From Globodera rostochiensis (lineage: Eukaryota; Nematoda; Chromadorea; Rhabditida; Heteroderidae): a DNA stretch of 64,000 bases. The stretch is from NCBI GenBank assembly GCA_018350325.1, contig JAEVLN010000004.1:1860001-1924000 (forward strand), given 5' to 3'. Below the pieces are notes generated by a model that saw nothing but the letters and a program-made list of their open reading frames with translations, was not told the DNA's origin and made no database searches. A program made the position numbers and the translations under genes. Shown here in pieces: positions 28,353 to 40,101 of the stretch (the first letter of the stretch is position 1; every line of letters begins with the position of its first letter).

Positions 28353-31300
28353 TTATTGGCCATTAAATTGAAAGAAAAATATTAAAATGGTTGGAGGACC
28401 GTAAGCGTCCAACGTGAGAAAGTCGCTCAGCTCCGGCTCCAACACGAACTTCTCTAGCAGTTCGGAGGCCTCCGGGATTCGGTTGACGACAGAGCCGGCG
28501 CGGACAAGACGACGCTGTTTTGTGTTTAAACAAATTTAATAAATTTTAAGTTCTGGATAGCTGAAAACGTCTACGAATTCACTTTTGTCCAAGCGAGAGT
28601 GGCTTAGGCCTAAGCCTAACAAACTCTATAAATGCAGTTTTGGGTGATTATAGTGAAAAAAAACAAAAATCATGCTTTTCAAAGTCTTAGATGTGGTCGG
28701 AATCTTAAAAATATTCTCAGATTCATGATCAGCACCCTTTAAAACCCCATATATGATGTTTTCAACGCCCTTGACCTTTTAAAATTTTGAGGTGTATGCA
28801 CAAAACCGAAAAGTATCCAAAATTCTTGGACTCTATTTTTATCAAATGACGTCATGTCGAAGAATTCAAATTATCAGTTAAATGAAATAATAATTTTGAG
28901 GCACAAAGAAGGCCGCCTCATTTTAATATTTTAAAAATTCACCTCCGTCTCCGAAGCGATGGTCATCTTGACCAGCTGTGGATCAATTGTACGTCCGTCT
29001 TAAATTTCAAAACAATTTTTGAGCACACGGGCGGATGACCGACGATTAGATTATGAGAAAGATAAATCAGGCTTTTAACCGTAAAGTCCACTGCCCAGAT
29101 TTATTAAAATCTGCCCTCAGGGTTAACACACTAATTTAAAATGCCCCCAGGTCAAAAGCAAGCTAAATACCCTCAAGGCGCGCTTCATGACGCAGCCATT
29201 GCCAAAGCTGCGTACGGCTGATCTCCGCCGTCGCCGCGTCCTCCATCAAATTGTACAACGGCACACAGCCAATGCCTCGAAGCCAGCTGTCCATGTAGCC
29301 TAAAAAATATGCCGGATGCTGTTAGACATTGCAGTTCATTGGAACTGATCTGAAGCCCGGTCCGGATGTTAGCATGCTAACCGCATCAAAACAACAATCA
29401 AAGAGGCCCACCCAAAGTGATTGAGATGTTCCTGCGGAATCCGGCTTCCGTGCGCACGCCTTCCGGTGGCATGGTGAGCCGTTGGTTGTCCGTCTGGAAC
29501 GTCTTGAGCTGCTTGCCAATCTGGTTGGGCCCTTGCATGATCTGGTCGAACACTTCGCGCGCAACCGGGACCAGTCCCGGATGGGCCACCCAAGTGCCGT
29601 CGTGTCCTAAATTTACATTTTTTTTGGCAATTTTGCCGGCGATTAATCCCCCCAAAAAATTGTGTGCCATGGCTCACCATCCGACGCCTCTCTTTCCTTG
29701 TCCTTCCGGACAGCCCCGAGGGCGGTCTCATTTGCGGCCATGTCGTGTTTAATTGGAATCTGTGCAGCCATTCCGCCCATGGCAAAAATGTTCCGTTGGT
29801 GCGCAACTTTGATGGAGAGCAAAGTGTAGGCGCGCAAAAAGTCCGATGTCATCGCTAAATTGTGGCGCCGGCTTTTGTTTTCAAAAAGTTTAGTTATTAG
29901 TTCAACGTACTGATCAGGAAACGATCCGGCAACAGAAACTTGCGATGGTTGCGGAACACCTAAACATCAACAATAAAAGGAGAATGGGTTGATCATCGGA
30001 AAAAGTAGATTCCGGCATTTTTCAGTGCCGTCGTTGATTATAACTTTTTCAAATCAACCAAATTGGATGTTTCTGAAAAAAGTCTTGATCAACGGCACTG
30101 AAACCGTCAGACATTGAATAATTTCGTCCTGCCCCGACTGATCAGATCGAGGCTGATCGTCTGTCTACATTACAATGACTTGGCATATCCCCAATTTGTA
30201 CTAATCGCCTAAAAGAAATGTACGGACGGACTTTGATGTATGAGAAAATGTAGTCCCAACGTCCGCAGTTGATGCCAACGACATAGTCCCTGTAATTTAA
30301 ATGTATTTTAAATCAAAAAATTTGAAATCAAAATTCCTACTTCAACGCGTGCACAATTTCGTCCATCTGGAAGGTGGCAAGTAGATGTTCAATGAGCACC
30401 GTGCACTTGATGGTCCCGTGTGGAAGGCCCATCAAATGCTCGGCATGGCCGAAAACGTCCGCCCAAAGTTTGGCCTCCTGCGCATTCTCCAACTTCGGCA
30501 AGTAAAAGTACGGGCCGCTGCCCTTCTCCTTCAGTGCCTTGGCATTGTGGAACAAGTACAGGCCGAAGTCGAAGATTGATGCAGAAATGGGCTTCTCATT
30601 GATCAGCACATGCTTCTCCGGCAAATGCCAGCCTCGTGGACGAATTTTCAAGACTTAAAACCACGAATAAACTCGATCCCGACCCAATCTCGAGATGTTT
30701 AACCCGCAGTGTCCTGCTTCAGCGTGTACTCCTGCTTGGTCACCGGGTTCACGTAGTGGATTTGGCCACGAATGGCATCCTGCAGGTTGATCTGGCCCTC
30801 AACTTGATTGCGCCAAGTTGGCGAATTTGCGTCCTATAAATATTTAGTAAAAAATAAAAATTTATGGAATTTCTCAATTTAAAAAGGCACCTCAAAATCG
30901 GCCATGAACACCTTGGCACCGCTGTTCATTGCATTGATAACCATTTTGCGATCAGTTGGTCCGGTGATTTCCACTCGACGGTCTTGCAAATCGAGCGGAA
31001 TCTCGGCCTGACTGGACCAGCTCAAATCGGCACGAAGCGCCTCGGTGTTCGGGTCAAAGTCGGGGAAGTAGTCGCCCTCGTCCAACTTGTGCTGCAGAAT
31101 TTTACGCTGTGCCAACAACGACTGGCGACGCATTTCAAATTTGTTGTGCAGATCCCGCAGAAAACGCCTGAAGAGTGTGCCAAAATGGGACCGTAAATTA
31201 AGTTGAAAAATTAACAAAAATTATGTAAATTAAATTATGTCTAAAAAGCAATTTTTCAAATTTTATAACTATCTTTATCCCTTCCCAAACTGTAATAAAC

Positions 31301-33640
31301 AATCTTTTTTATAAATTTCAAAACTTTGAGACAAAATTCTGAAAAATTATGGCACAAATATTTACAATGCGTCCGGCGTCAGAACGCGCTCATCGCCCGG
31401 CGTTTCCGGTGCGGTGATCTTCACAATTTCGTCCTCATCCGCTGACGCTGTTGCCGTGTAGAATTGGGCCTCCTCCGTGCTGTCCTTCAGTGCCGTTGTG
31501 GACGAAACGCCGCCGGCGGCCGCCAGCCCAACGTAGTCAAAGTAACCGGTGCCAACCTCACGCTGATGCTTCACAGCTGTGTAGCCGTGCCTTCAAAGGG
31601 TGCCGCCACATTATTATTTAAAATTAGAAAATAAATTTAAAAAATTATATTCATTTTAAATTTACACACTTTTCCGCCGCAAATTCTTGTTCCTGAAGCT
31701 CCGAATAGGCAGCCATTCCCCGCTCACGATAGTTTCGGGCAAGATCGAACATGCTGAAGTTGTTCGTGTGGAAGCCGGCCAATGTGATGAATCTGTGGTG
31801 GGGTTGGTTCACAGATGGAAATTCAAAATGTAAAAGCTTTTTTTGTGCCAAAATTTACTGATATTTGAAGCCCATGGCGCCAAGCTCCTTTTGGAACTTC
31901 TCCATGTCGCTGGGACGAAGGTGCTGACGCCAGTTGAAGGAGGGCGAGCAGTTGTAGGACAAAAAAGGGAGAACAAAAAGTATAGAAATGTGTGTGCTTT
32001 TGATGGTCACCAACCAACAGCTTGTCCGGATACTAAAAACAGAAAATAAATTTAAAAAAATAAACACAAAAATTGGCAAACTGCACCTCCTTGTGCACGC
32101 CTTCCGCAAACTCGCGTGCCATGGACAACTTCGGATACGACGTCTCCATCCAGATCAGGTCACAGTACGGCGCGTAATACTTGGCACGCTCAATGCACGA
32201 CTGAATGGCATTGTCGTCGCGCAGACGGAAATAGCCCTCCGCGGTGCGTCCAGCGGAGCGGTCAATGAACGGATGGTCGCGCTCGTCAATGTCTGTGGTC
32301 AGCAGGCGTGCCGATTCCGCGTCCGTGCGCGCGACAATGATGGTCGGCACGCCGCAAACCTGCGAAGAACGCAATTTTGTTGAACATTTTAAAGTACCGG
32401 TATCGGATTCCGTTATTGTCCAACCCTAACTAAAGCATTAAAATGACAAACATCGGCAGCCAAACGTGCAGCGTTCAAGTGACGTATGTGCTGCGAGGTT
32501 GGGATCAACACCTGCAGTCAGTCAAATGGGAGCAGTATGTACTGGTTGAAGTTGTTGTTGATGTTTGTTACCTTTCCACCCATGTGCCCGCACTTCTTCT
32601 CCGAGCCGAGCTGGTCCTCAAAGTGTACGCCGGACACGCCCGACTCAATGTACGCCTTGGTCAACTCGAAACAGTTCAACGCGCCGCCAAAGCCCGCCTC
32701 CGCGTCCGCCACAATTGGCACATACCAGTCACGCTGGGCCGTGTAGTCCTCGGCCTCCACACACTCCACTTGGTCAGCACGGCGCAGCGCGCGGTTAATG
32801 CGACGGGCCAACTCTGGACCGGAGTTGCACGGGTACAGCGACTGGTCCGGATACATGTCGCCGGCGCTGTTTGCATCAGCAGCCACTTGCCAACCTGTTT
32901 AAACAAAAAATATAAAATATAAAATCAAGGAATATTTTTCAAAAAAATATAATTTAAATTCATATACCTACACCTATCTAGGCAAAAAATAATAAAAATG
33001 AAAAATATTCATATTTTGAATAATTGAACATTAATTTTATTTTTAAAAATATTATAAAATTATTTTGCTAATTAATTGCTCTTATTTTGTGTAAAAAACC
33101 CCGAAGCTTTTACGCCGAACATTGATTGTGGTGCCTCTATCTGATTGATGTCACAAATAATGGCACCTGAGAGGTAAATGGCTTTCAGGCCAGCGCGAAC
33201 CATTTGGACTGCTTGATTGCCGGTCAGTGCACCCAACGCGGCAATGTACGGCTCGGTGTGGAGCAGTTGCCAAAGTTTATTGGCTCCACGGGTGGCCAAT
33301 GTGTAACTGATCAGCGCAAATTTTTGGGTGATCAATGAGTATTCATTATATCCGTGGAAGGAATTGCTTCCAAAGTGCCAACTGAGTTTACTTTTTCCCC
33401 AATCAAAAAGCCATGGATGGAATGGCATCGTATTTTTGATGCCTTGACACAAAACGTACTCGATGTCGATGGAGCCGCGAAGCTTGAGCAAATCTTCCAC
33501 CTCATAATTCCGTTTGATGCCTTTGTAGCGGCCCTTTGGTGCCGATTTGATCACCTTATTAACGAACAAATTGATCGGAGTGGGGGGGGGTGCTTTACCT
33601 GGTAGAAGTTCTTGGCTATTTGAGTTGGAGGTTGCGTCAT
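28353..33640 (-). CDS. icl-1: Bifunctional isocitrate lyase / malate synthase
   Basis: Twenty exons join in phase into 981 aa, from ATG at 33640 to TAA at 28353. The protein cleaves isocitrate to succinate and glyoxylate, then condenses glyoxylate with acetyl-CoA to malate, the glyoxylate bypass that lets nematodes make sugar from fat. The lyase half (about residues 1-430) has the catalytic KKCGH at about 192-196. An acidic, threonine-rich linker follows. The synthase half carries [61 protein letters not shown] and [13 protein letters not shown]. Length is close to the C. elegans fused enzyme. Exons are 33640-33599, 33554-33460, 33306-33167, 32894-32572, 32511-32452, 32359-32087, 32032-32015, 31959-31859, 31792-31670, 31590-31366, 31167-30891, 30833-30704, 30653-30341, 30289-30232, 29959-29911, 29854-29678, 29606-29412, 29299-29171, 28998-28943 and 28514-28353. 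Exon 7 is only 18 nt, and the intron after it appears to end in TG rather than AG. The start was chosen because it gives the conserved N-terminus leading into [13 protein letters not shown]. Confidence 0.95.
30019..30104. repeat. Imperfect inverted repeat in a glyoxylate-gene intron
   Basis: Arms at about 30019-30040 and 30088-30104 share TTTCAGTGCCGT...TTGAT and its complement, with a 2-base bulge. It lies in the intron 29960-30231 and could form a hairpin in the transcript. Confidence 0.7.
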
Positions 33641-33927
33641 TTTTGATTAAGAAAATGGGGAGAAAGAATGAGCAACAAATGTTGGCGGAGTTGGGAAACA
33701 AAAATGCTAAATGATGAAAGCCATTAAATCGGGGGGAAACGGAGGCGGATGATGTAACACATTCAGTCATTCCATAATTGCCAGCAATACAAACCACCAA
33801 AGGGGGGGCGGGGTGATCAAATCAATCGGTAAAATGATTGGGCGATCGAATGTGAAGAAGTGCACAACCATTTGAATATACAAAACAGCAGGGATCGAAA
33901 GTGATCAGTCATCCTTTTATCTCACAG

Positions 33928-33984
33928 CCGTCCCGTCGGGGTGGGACGCCCTTGCCCCTCCGGCGTCCCACCCCGACGGGACGG
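33928..33984. repeat. Perfect 23-bp GC-rich inverted repeat, 11-bp loop
   Basis: The arm 33928-33950 is exactly complementary to 33962-33984 with an 11-base pyrimidine-rich loop between. It lies about 290 bp upstream of the isocitrate lyase/malate synthase start codon (that gene reads leftward). It could be a short foldback element, a structured 5' element or a protein-binding palindrome; the sequence alone does not decide. Confidence 0.9.
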
Positions 33985-36765
33985 TAAAGAGTTTATTATT
34001 ATGTGCATCGAGAAAAGGAGCGGGAAGAAGGTAAAGGTCGTCGTCTCGTCTCGGTATGCGTTTAAGGGATGGAAAACAAAGATGGCAGCAGTATGATAAA
34101 TAGAAATAAATAATTAATCGAAAATATGTAATTAATGAAAAGGGCATTGACCCCCGAAGAGATAATTACTTAATAATTAAATTGATAAAAATGTTAAGCC
34201 CAAATCAGCGAATGTTAAGCTGATCATCTCTGCTGTCGTTGTTGGTCGTAGTGTGCATTTTCTTCACCGAATACAAAGCCTTCCCATTTCCATTAACAAA
34301 ATTTGTGGTCCATTTTTGTTTACGCACCTCGCGCCAATTTTGCATTTTTATATAGCACAACCAAACGGCCGTCCCCACGAGGTGTCTTTTTTTTAGGTTG
34401 TGTCCCCTCCGGTGATTTGAGGGTTTTGGGGAGCGGCTGGGTGGGTACAAAGTCCATAGTAACTTCTTTGCCGATGATCAAAACTATCCGACCAACAGCA
34501 ACAGCAGCAGTACAACCACCACCACCACCACCATCATCAAATCATCATCCCGAATCGGTCGGTGTGTGATGATGATGATGATGATGATGGCGATGTTTTG
34601 GCGGCGGCGGGCGGACGGGCGAGCGAACAAAGTCCGTCTTCCGCGATCAATTTGGAATATATTTTATTTGGCGGGAATGGAGAGGAGGCCGGTGGGGTTC
34701 ATTTGTGCACACAGATAACGACCATATTTATATTAGAATAAATATACTGCTCGCTGTCCTTCCCCTCCGATGCCCCCCCCCCTCCCGCCCACGCCGCCGT
34801 CGTCGTCGCCGTCGATGGATTGGATTTGGAAGTGTAAAGTTGGGGGCTTTTTGAATGAATGTGATGGCTGATATGTCATGTTTGTTGCTTGCTGGCTCTG
34901 TCTGCGTTTGCTGCCGTCACATTTTCACTATTTTTATCTGATAAGCCAAAGAAAAGAAAATTTCCTCCCCCCCCCCCACCCACCCCAAAAAATCCAAAAC
35001 TTTCGCAGATTTGTTTTGGTGGGTGACGGAATGCGTTGTTCTCTTCCACTACTATCTTTTTGACCTAGCGAAGGCAATGTTAATTTCCACAAAAAAAAGA
35101 ATGCCATTAATCTCTGTGGGCGTGGGAAATTAACAAATAAATAAATTTAAAAAATTTTAAACATTTATTTAATATTTAAATAAAAACGCAATTTTTAGTT
35201 GTTTAGAATTTATTTGAAAGTTTTAACGACACAAATTGTTCGGGTTCATTTCGAGACTCTCCGTTTTGGGGTCTCGACTCGATAAATTTCTCGGTTTTTC
35301 GTGGACTCGGTCTCGGGTCTCGGGCTCAATCTTCTAATGGCAACGCAAGATGGGAGGGCATTGGTGCCGCCATTTTGCCATGGAAACCGGGCATTTGCCG
35401 GCTTTTTGAGTTTTCCGATGCCATTTTTGTGGGCGGGAGCGGGTCGTTTCGGTGCCAAAAAACTTTGAAACAAATTAAATCTGCCCGTACAGCCAACCAA
35501 AACAAAACAAATTTGGAAAAGCCAAAACAATCAAAAAATAATTTAGGTCCGTTTCAGAAAAATATAATTGAAAAATTTAAAAATTGTTAGTCTTTGTACA
35601 TTTTATTTGCCTTTCTTTTGAAAATGGTCTTCCATCAAATTCTGATCAGATCTAATCAAATCATCAATTGTGCATTAATTAGTTAATTATTAATTAATTG
35701 CTGATCGGAGGGATGACGATGCGAGAAAATCCGGTATCCAATGCTTGAGCTATTTGTGTATTATAATTGTGTGTAATTATGCATTACGTATAAACATTTT
35801 TTAGTGAATAAAAGACTATGGAACAAACAAAATATTCAACATTTATAAATCACCTTTTTAATTATTTAAACGATTAAATTTAATAAATTAGGTATGCATA
35901 TTAGGTTGATGGGCCATCATGGATATAGCCAGATCATAATTACTGTTATTTATTTTTGGTATTTTATCCTTTTTGGATTGTTCGAGAGTCTCGAGTCTCG
36001 GGGTCAAGGTTCTTAAGTCTTGCTAACTTTTGAGTTTTGAACATTTCTACTACTATATCTTTGGCCAGATATTTTGAAATTTAAATTAATTCTAACCTTT
36101 CAATAGCAGACAAACAGTTGAATCACCGAAGAATGAGAAGCAATCCAATTTTTACAATAAAATGCTTTCAGACTTCCAATCGGTTCGCCGACATTTTTCT
36201 TGACATTTTCATTTTTTTCACCAATACAAAGCAAACAAATTTTTGTCATTAAAGTTTAAAGTATTGGCGGTTTTCATTTAGGTAATTAAATTGGCTTTGC
36301 TCGGAACCGATCGCGAAAAGTGGCTGATCCGCTGGCCATTACAACAAACAACTATCAATATTCCAATTTCTTAAGGCATGGATTGATTGATATTGATTGA
36401 TTGATTGATCACTCCGATCGTCTGAGTTGCGTTAAATCAATCCGGTCAGGGCACACAAACGATTGATTAGCCGTCGATTATTTTCACGGCTGCTTAACCC
36501 GCCCGCATTCATTCAAGCAGCAGAAATGAACCCGATCCGCCGGGGGAACCATTTTTGAATGAATCGATCACATTCATTCAGATGCTCCTCAAATCAGCTT
36601 AAGCGGCACTAAAAAATTGTTTTCGCGTTCCCCCCCCCCCCCGTTTTGCATGCAATTCTAATGCCCCAAAATGTTTTGGTTCCAATGCCCCCCCCCCTTC
36701 GGGGGACAGTGGTGGGTGATGTGGCCAACCATTCTCACTCATCAGACAGCTCCAAGCAGCACAGA

Positions 36766-36790
36766 CAGCAGCAGCAGCAGCAGCAGCAGC
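36766..36790. repeat. CAG trinucleotide run
   Basis: Eight consecutive CAG triplets in a region without a recognised exon. It encodes Ser, Gln or Ala runs depending on frame. A short coding exon cannot be excluded but nothing around it supports one. Confidence 0.85.
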
Positions 36791-38074
36791 CCACCATGTT
36801 TCTTGCACATTTTTGTTTGCTCCCCCCTCCCCCCCCCCTCCCGCCCACGCCCGGTTCGCATCGATCAGCAGAAAGTTCTTGCATTCATTGCATCATCCAT
36901 CCGCCCACTCCCCCCCCCCCATATTTATTTATTTTGTTCCCTATTTTTCCATCAAAAATCAGCAGAAGACTTTCCCAGCTTTGTCCTCTTCCCAACCCAA
37001 TATACAAAACCAATCGAAACAGAGAGAGCTGTTCGTCCCCAAAATTGTGAAAAAATTGGCAAAAAAAATCATCCGGACGCATAAGCAAAACGGGACGAAC
37101 ACGCCCAGCGCCGATGTATTCGGATGTCAAAAAATGTCCGAAAAACGAAATTTGAAGAAATCTCCCCCCCCCATCGCCCACCTTTAGTGTTCAGAAAGTC
37201 GTCAAAAGACAACGACGAACCAATCAATTGGTTGGCGGTGAACACAACGCCAACCCTTTCCTTCCGATCAAAAAAAGTAAAGTCCCTCCCTTCCCCTCAA
37301 CTTTTGATCACTTTTTTTGTCGACCTTTCGCACTCTGATCGCGACCGACAGCAGCAAGTGGATTCATCATATTACATAAAATACAAATTTCACTTTCCCA
37401 ACACAACGAAAGGCCAAACATCAATTTGTACAGCGTCACTGGGCCAAGTGGCGGGCGGGCGACCGCCGACAAATCCCCAAAATAAAATCTCCCCCCGCCC
37501 ATTTGAACTTTCTTTTGATTATAAAGTACAAATCGATTCAGAGACCTTTTAAAAGTCATTCGGAAGCTCTCATAGAATAAAAAAGTTGTCTGTCATTAAG
37601 CTAAGGGGTCTTTGCGATTGGACAAATGTCAAAAAAGTTATGGCCAGAAAGCTTAAAAGTCCAACTTTTTTTTGTCCACCCACAGAGCTTTAGCTTAATT
37701 ATAGCTTCAATTCTCCTTGAGTTTCCGAATGGTTTTTAAAATTGCCTCGGTCTTATTCGGACCGGTCAGAGTTCGGTTCTCGTAGCCATTGAATTTTGGC
37801 CATAAACCGGCAAAAAAGGAGCATAAAAATTATTAAATCCAAAAATGTGCATACCGGTATGTATTGTACATAAAACATTGCATAAATATAAACAAAAAAA
37901 CAGCATTAAAAGCAACAAAAACAACCGAATAGTGAACCAAAAACCACCGGGGGAAAATTTCGCCGATTTTCGTTCTGCTCAAAGTACCAAAATGTTCGTT
38001 CGTTTATTTGCGTTGTTCTTCGTCAAATTCGGAACTGTTCAATGATCGCTTTAATGTTTATCGGTGGGTGAAAC

Positions 38075-38290
38075 TAGAGCACGGACCGATCGAGATTCTC
38101 GATCGTAATCTCGGAAAATCTCGACGAGATTTTTTCGAGATTCTCGATCGAAATCTCGATCGAAAACATTTGGCCTGACCGAGATTTTTCGAGATACGAG
38201 ATTTTTCGAGATTCTCGATCGTAATCTCGATCGAAAAGTTTCGAGATTCGAGCGAGATTCTCGATCGAAAAAGTACCGAGATTTACAATT
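38075..38290. repeat. Palindromic CTCGATCG repeat with MITE-like left end
   Basis: It begins TAGAGCACGGACCGATCGAG, close to the termini of the short hAT-like elements in this window, and continues as about 200 bp of diverged, self-complementary words such as GAGATTCTCGATCG and AATCTCGATCG. I could not find a matching right end or target duplication. A related block lies at about 38735-38855. Confidence 0.6.
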
Positions 38291-39631
38291 TTCTGTTTAA
38301 ATTTACTTGAATTTTACGTGAAAACCTAAGAGAAAAACGGACAAAAGGTCCCAAAAATCGGAAAAAATGTTCCCTTCCCCATGTATGTTAAATAAGGGTA
38401 GCATGGGACCGGATTACCGGTTTTTAGGTCCCGGTATTTTTTAATGAAGTCTCGGCTCCGGTTTTTCTGGTCCCGGCCGGAACCGAAGCATTATTTTCGG
38501 CTGGATTTGCATTAATTTATTGCAATTTGTTGTTTTTCAATTTATTCATGGCAATATTTTTTTAAAGAAAATTGCTCAAAACCTCAAAACGGACAACGGA
38601 ATTTCGCCCATCCCTGGTCGGATATGTACTTTTTTAAATTTACTTTTTTTATTATTACCTAAATTTGCGGTTAAACATGTCCAAAGTGGTAACAATAGTT
38701 GCTCATTTTTATCCAAATTTCTAAAATTTTGTGAGATTTTTCGAGATTCGAGATTTTACGAGATTCTCGATCGAAATCTCGATCGAACAAATTTTTTCGA
38801 GATCTTCGAGATACGAGATTTTTCGAGATTCGAGATTTTTCGAGATTCTCGAATTTAGAAATAAAAAATATTTTTATTAATATTTTATGTAAAAAATTTG
38901 ATAATTTTTTTTGTCCAAATTAATGCGTCCCATTGAACAATTTCTATTTGCACTGAACAAGTGACAACCGGTGGTCATGCCCTTTGCTCTCGAGTTTTTT
39001 TTTCCCCTTTTTTCAAAAGTCCGTTTTTGCCCAATTTTTCTTTTCCTGTGATTCCCAAATGGCTGTTATCTTCTTTGTATATTAAGTAAAGTCACACTGA
39101 AAGTTAACTCCAAACAAAAAACATCCCCTAAGGGGTAATTGTCTCAAAAAGTTTCGGCCTCCGACTTCGGGAATCGAAAAATACGTGGCACCCACCAGCA
39201 AATTAAATGACTGAAATATCTAACCCAGCTTTAGGGGGAAACTCCAAGGACAGCAACACTTTAGCCTTAATAAGTAAAGCTATTTTTTTCTTCCAAATTT
39301 TAGAGGACCAACGACCAATTTTTTACCTATCCCTCGGGGGGGGGGGGTATATTTACGTATTCCGCCCACCCCAAATTCGCCCACCATCACCACACTCACT
39401 TTACCCCTCCCCCATTCCGTCAAATGCTATTTCTGGGAGTGAATGAATATGTGTATTGAATGAATTTGGTTTTAGTCAGTCGTTGGGTGGGAATTCCCCG
39501 CCAGTCAGCTCCGGCATCGCTTCAGGGGACAAAGTACACACTCTGATTCTCTTACACTCTCTCACATCCATCGCTCTTCCACTCTCTCTCTCTCTTTCTC
39601 CAGCATTCTCTGTGTCGTTTCACAACAGCAA

Positions 39632-39736
<105 letters not shown>

Positions 39737-40101
39737 CATTTCCCCGTTTCATCTCTCCAGCTCCATTGCCACCAACAAAAATTTATAGCCGCCAGCGCCC
39801 TCCCCCCCCCTCCCCCCCCCCCTCCCCCGAGGCAATTTTTTCCATTTTATCATTTCCTTGGCTTTCAGCCCTTTCTCTTCCCCGTCCCGGTCTTAAACGC
39901 GACGTTTTCCTACGTGATAAGATCATTCCGAGTCCGAATATTCTTCTTCTTCCATTTTTGTTCCGTTTTTTCAGACACCGATTCTGCCAGAAACATTTGC
40001 GATCCGCCGATCTGATCGACAATTATTGTCTGTTCCTTCACAGCTTTACACCCAAAAACCCACCACTAAACGCACAAACAAACAACATAAAGCAATCAAT
40101 A

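Noticed and set aside
32443..32922. 159-codon plus-strand frame
   Set aside because: Antisense shadow of isocitrate lyase exons 4 and 5, which carry catalytic motifs on the other strand.
33072..33800. A single 242-codon exon at the start of the glyoxylate gene
   Set aside because: Three exons with good splice sites (33640-33599, 33554-33460, 33306-33167) rebuild the conserved N-terminus; the continuous frame reads through two introns.
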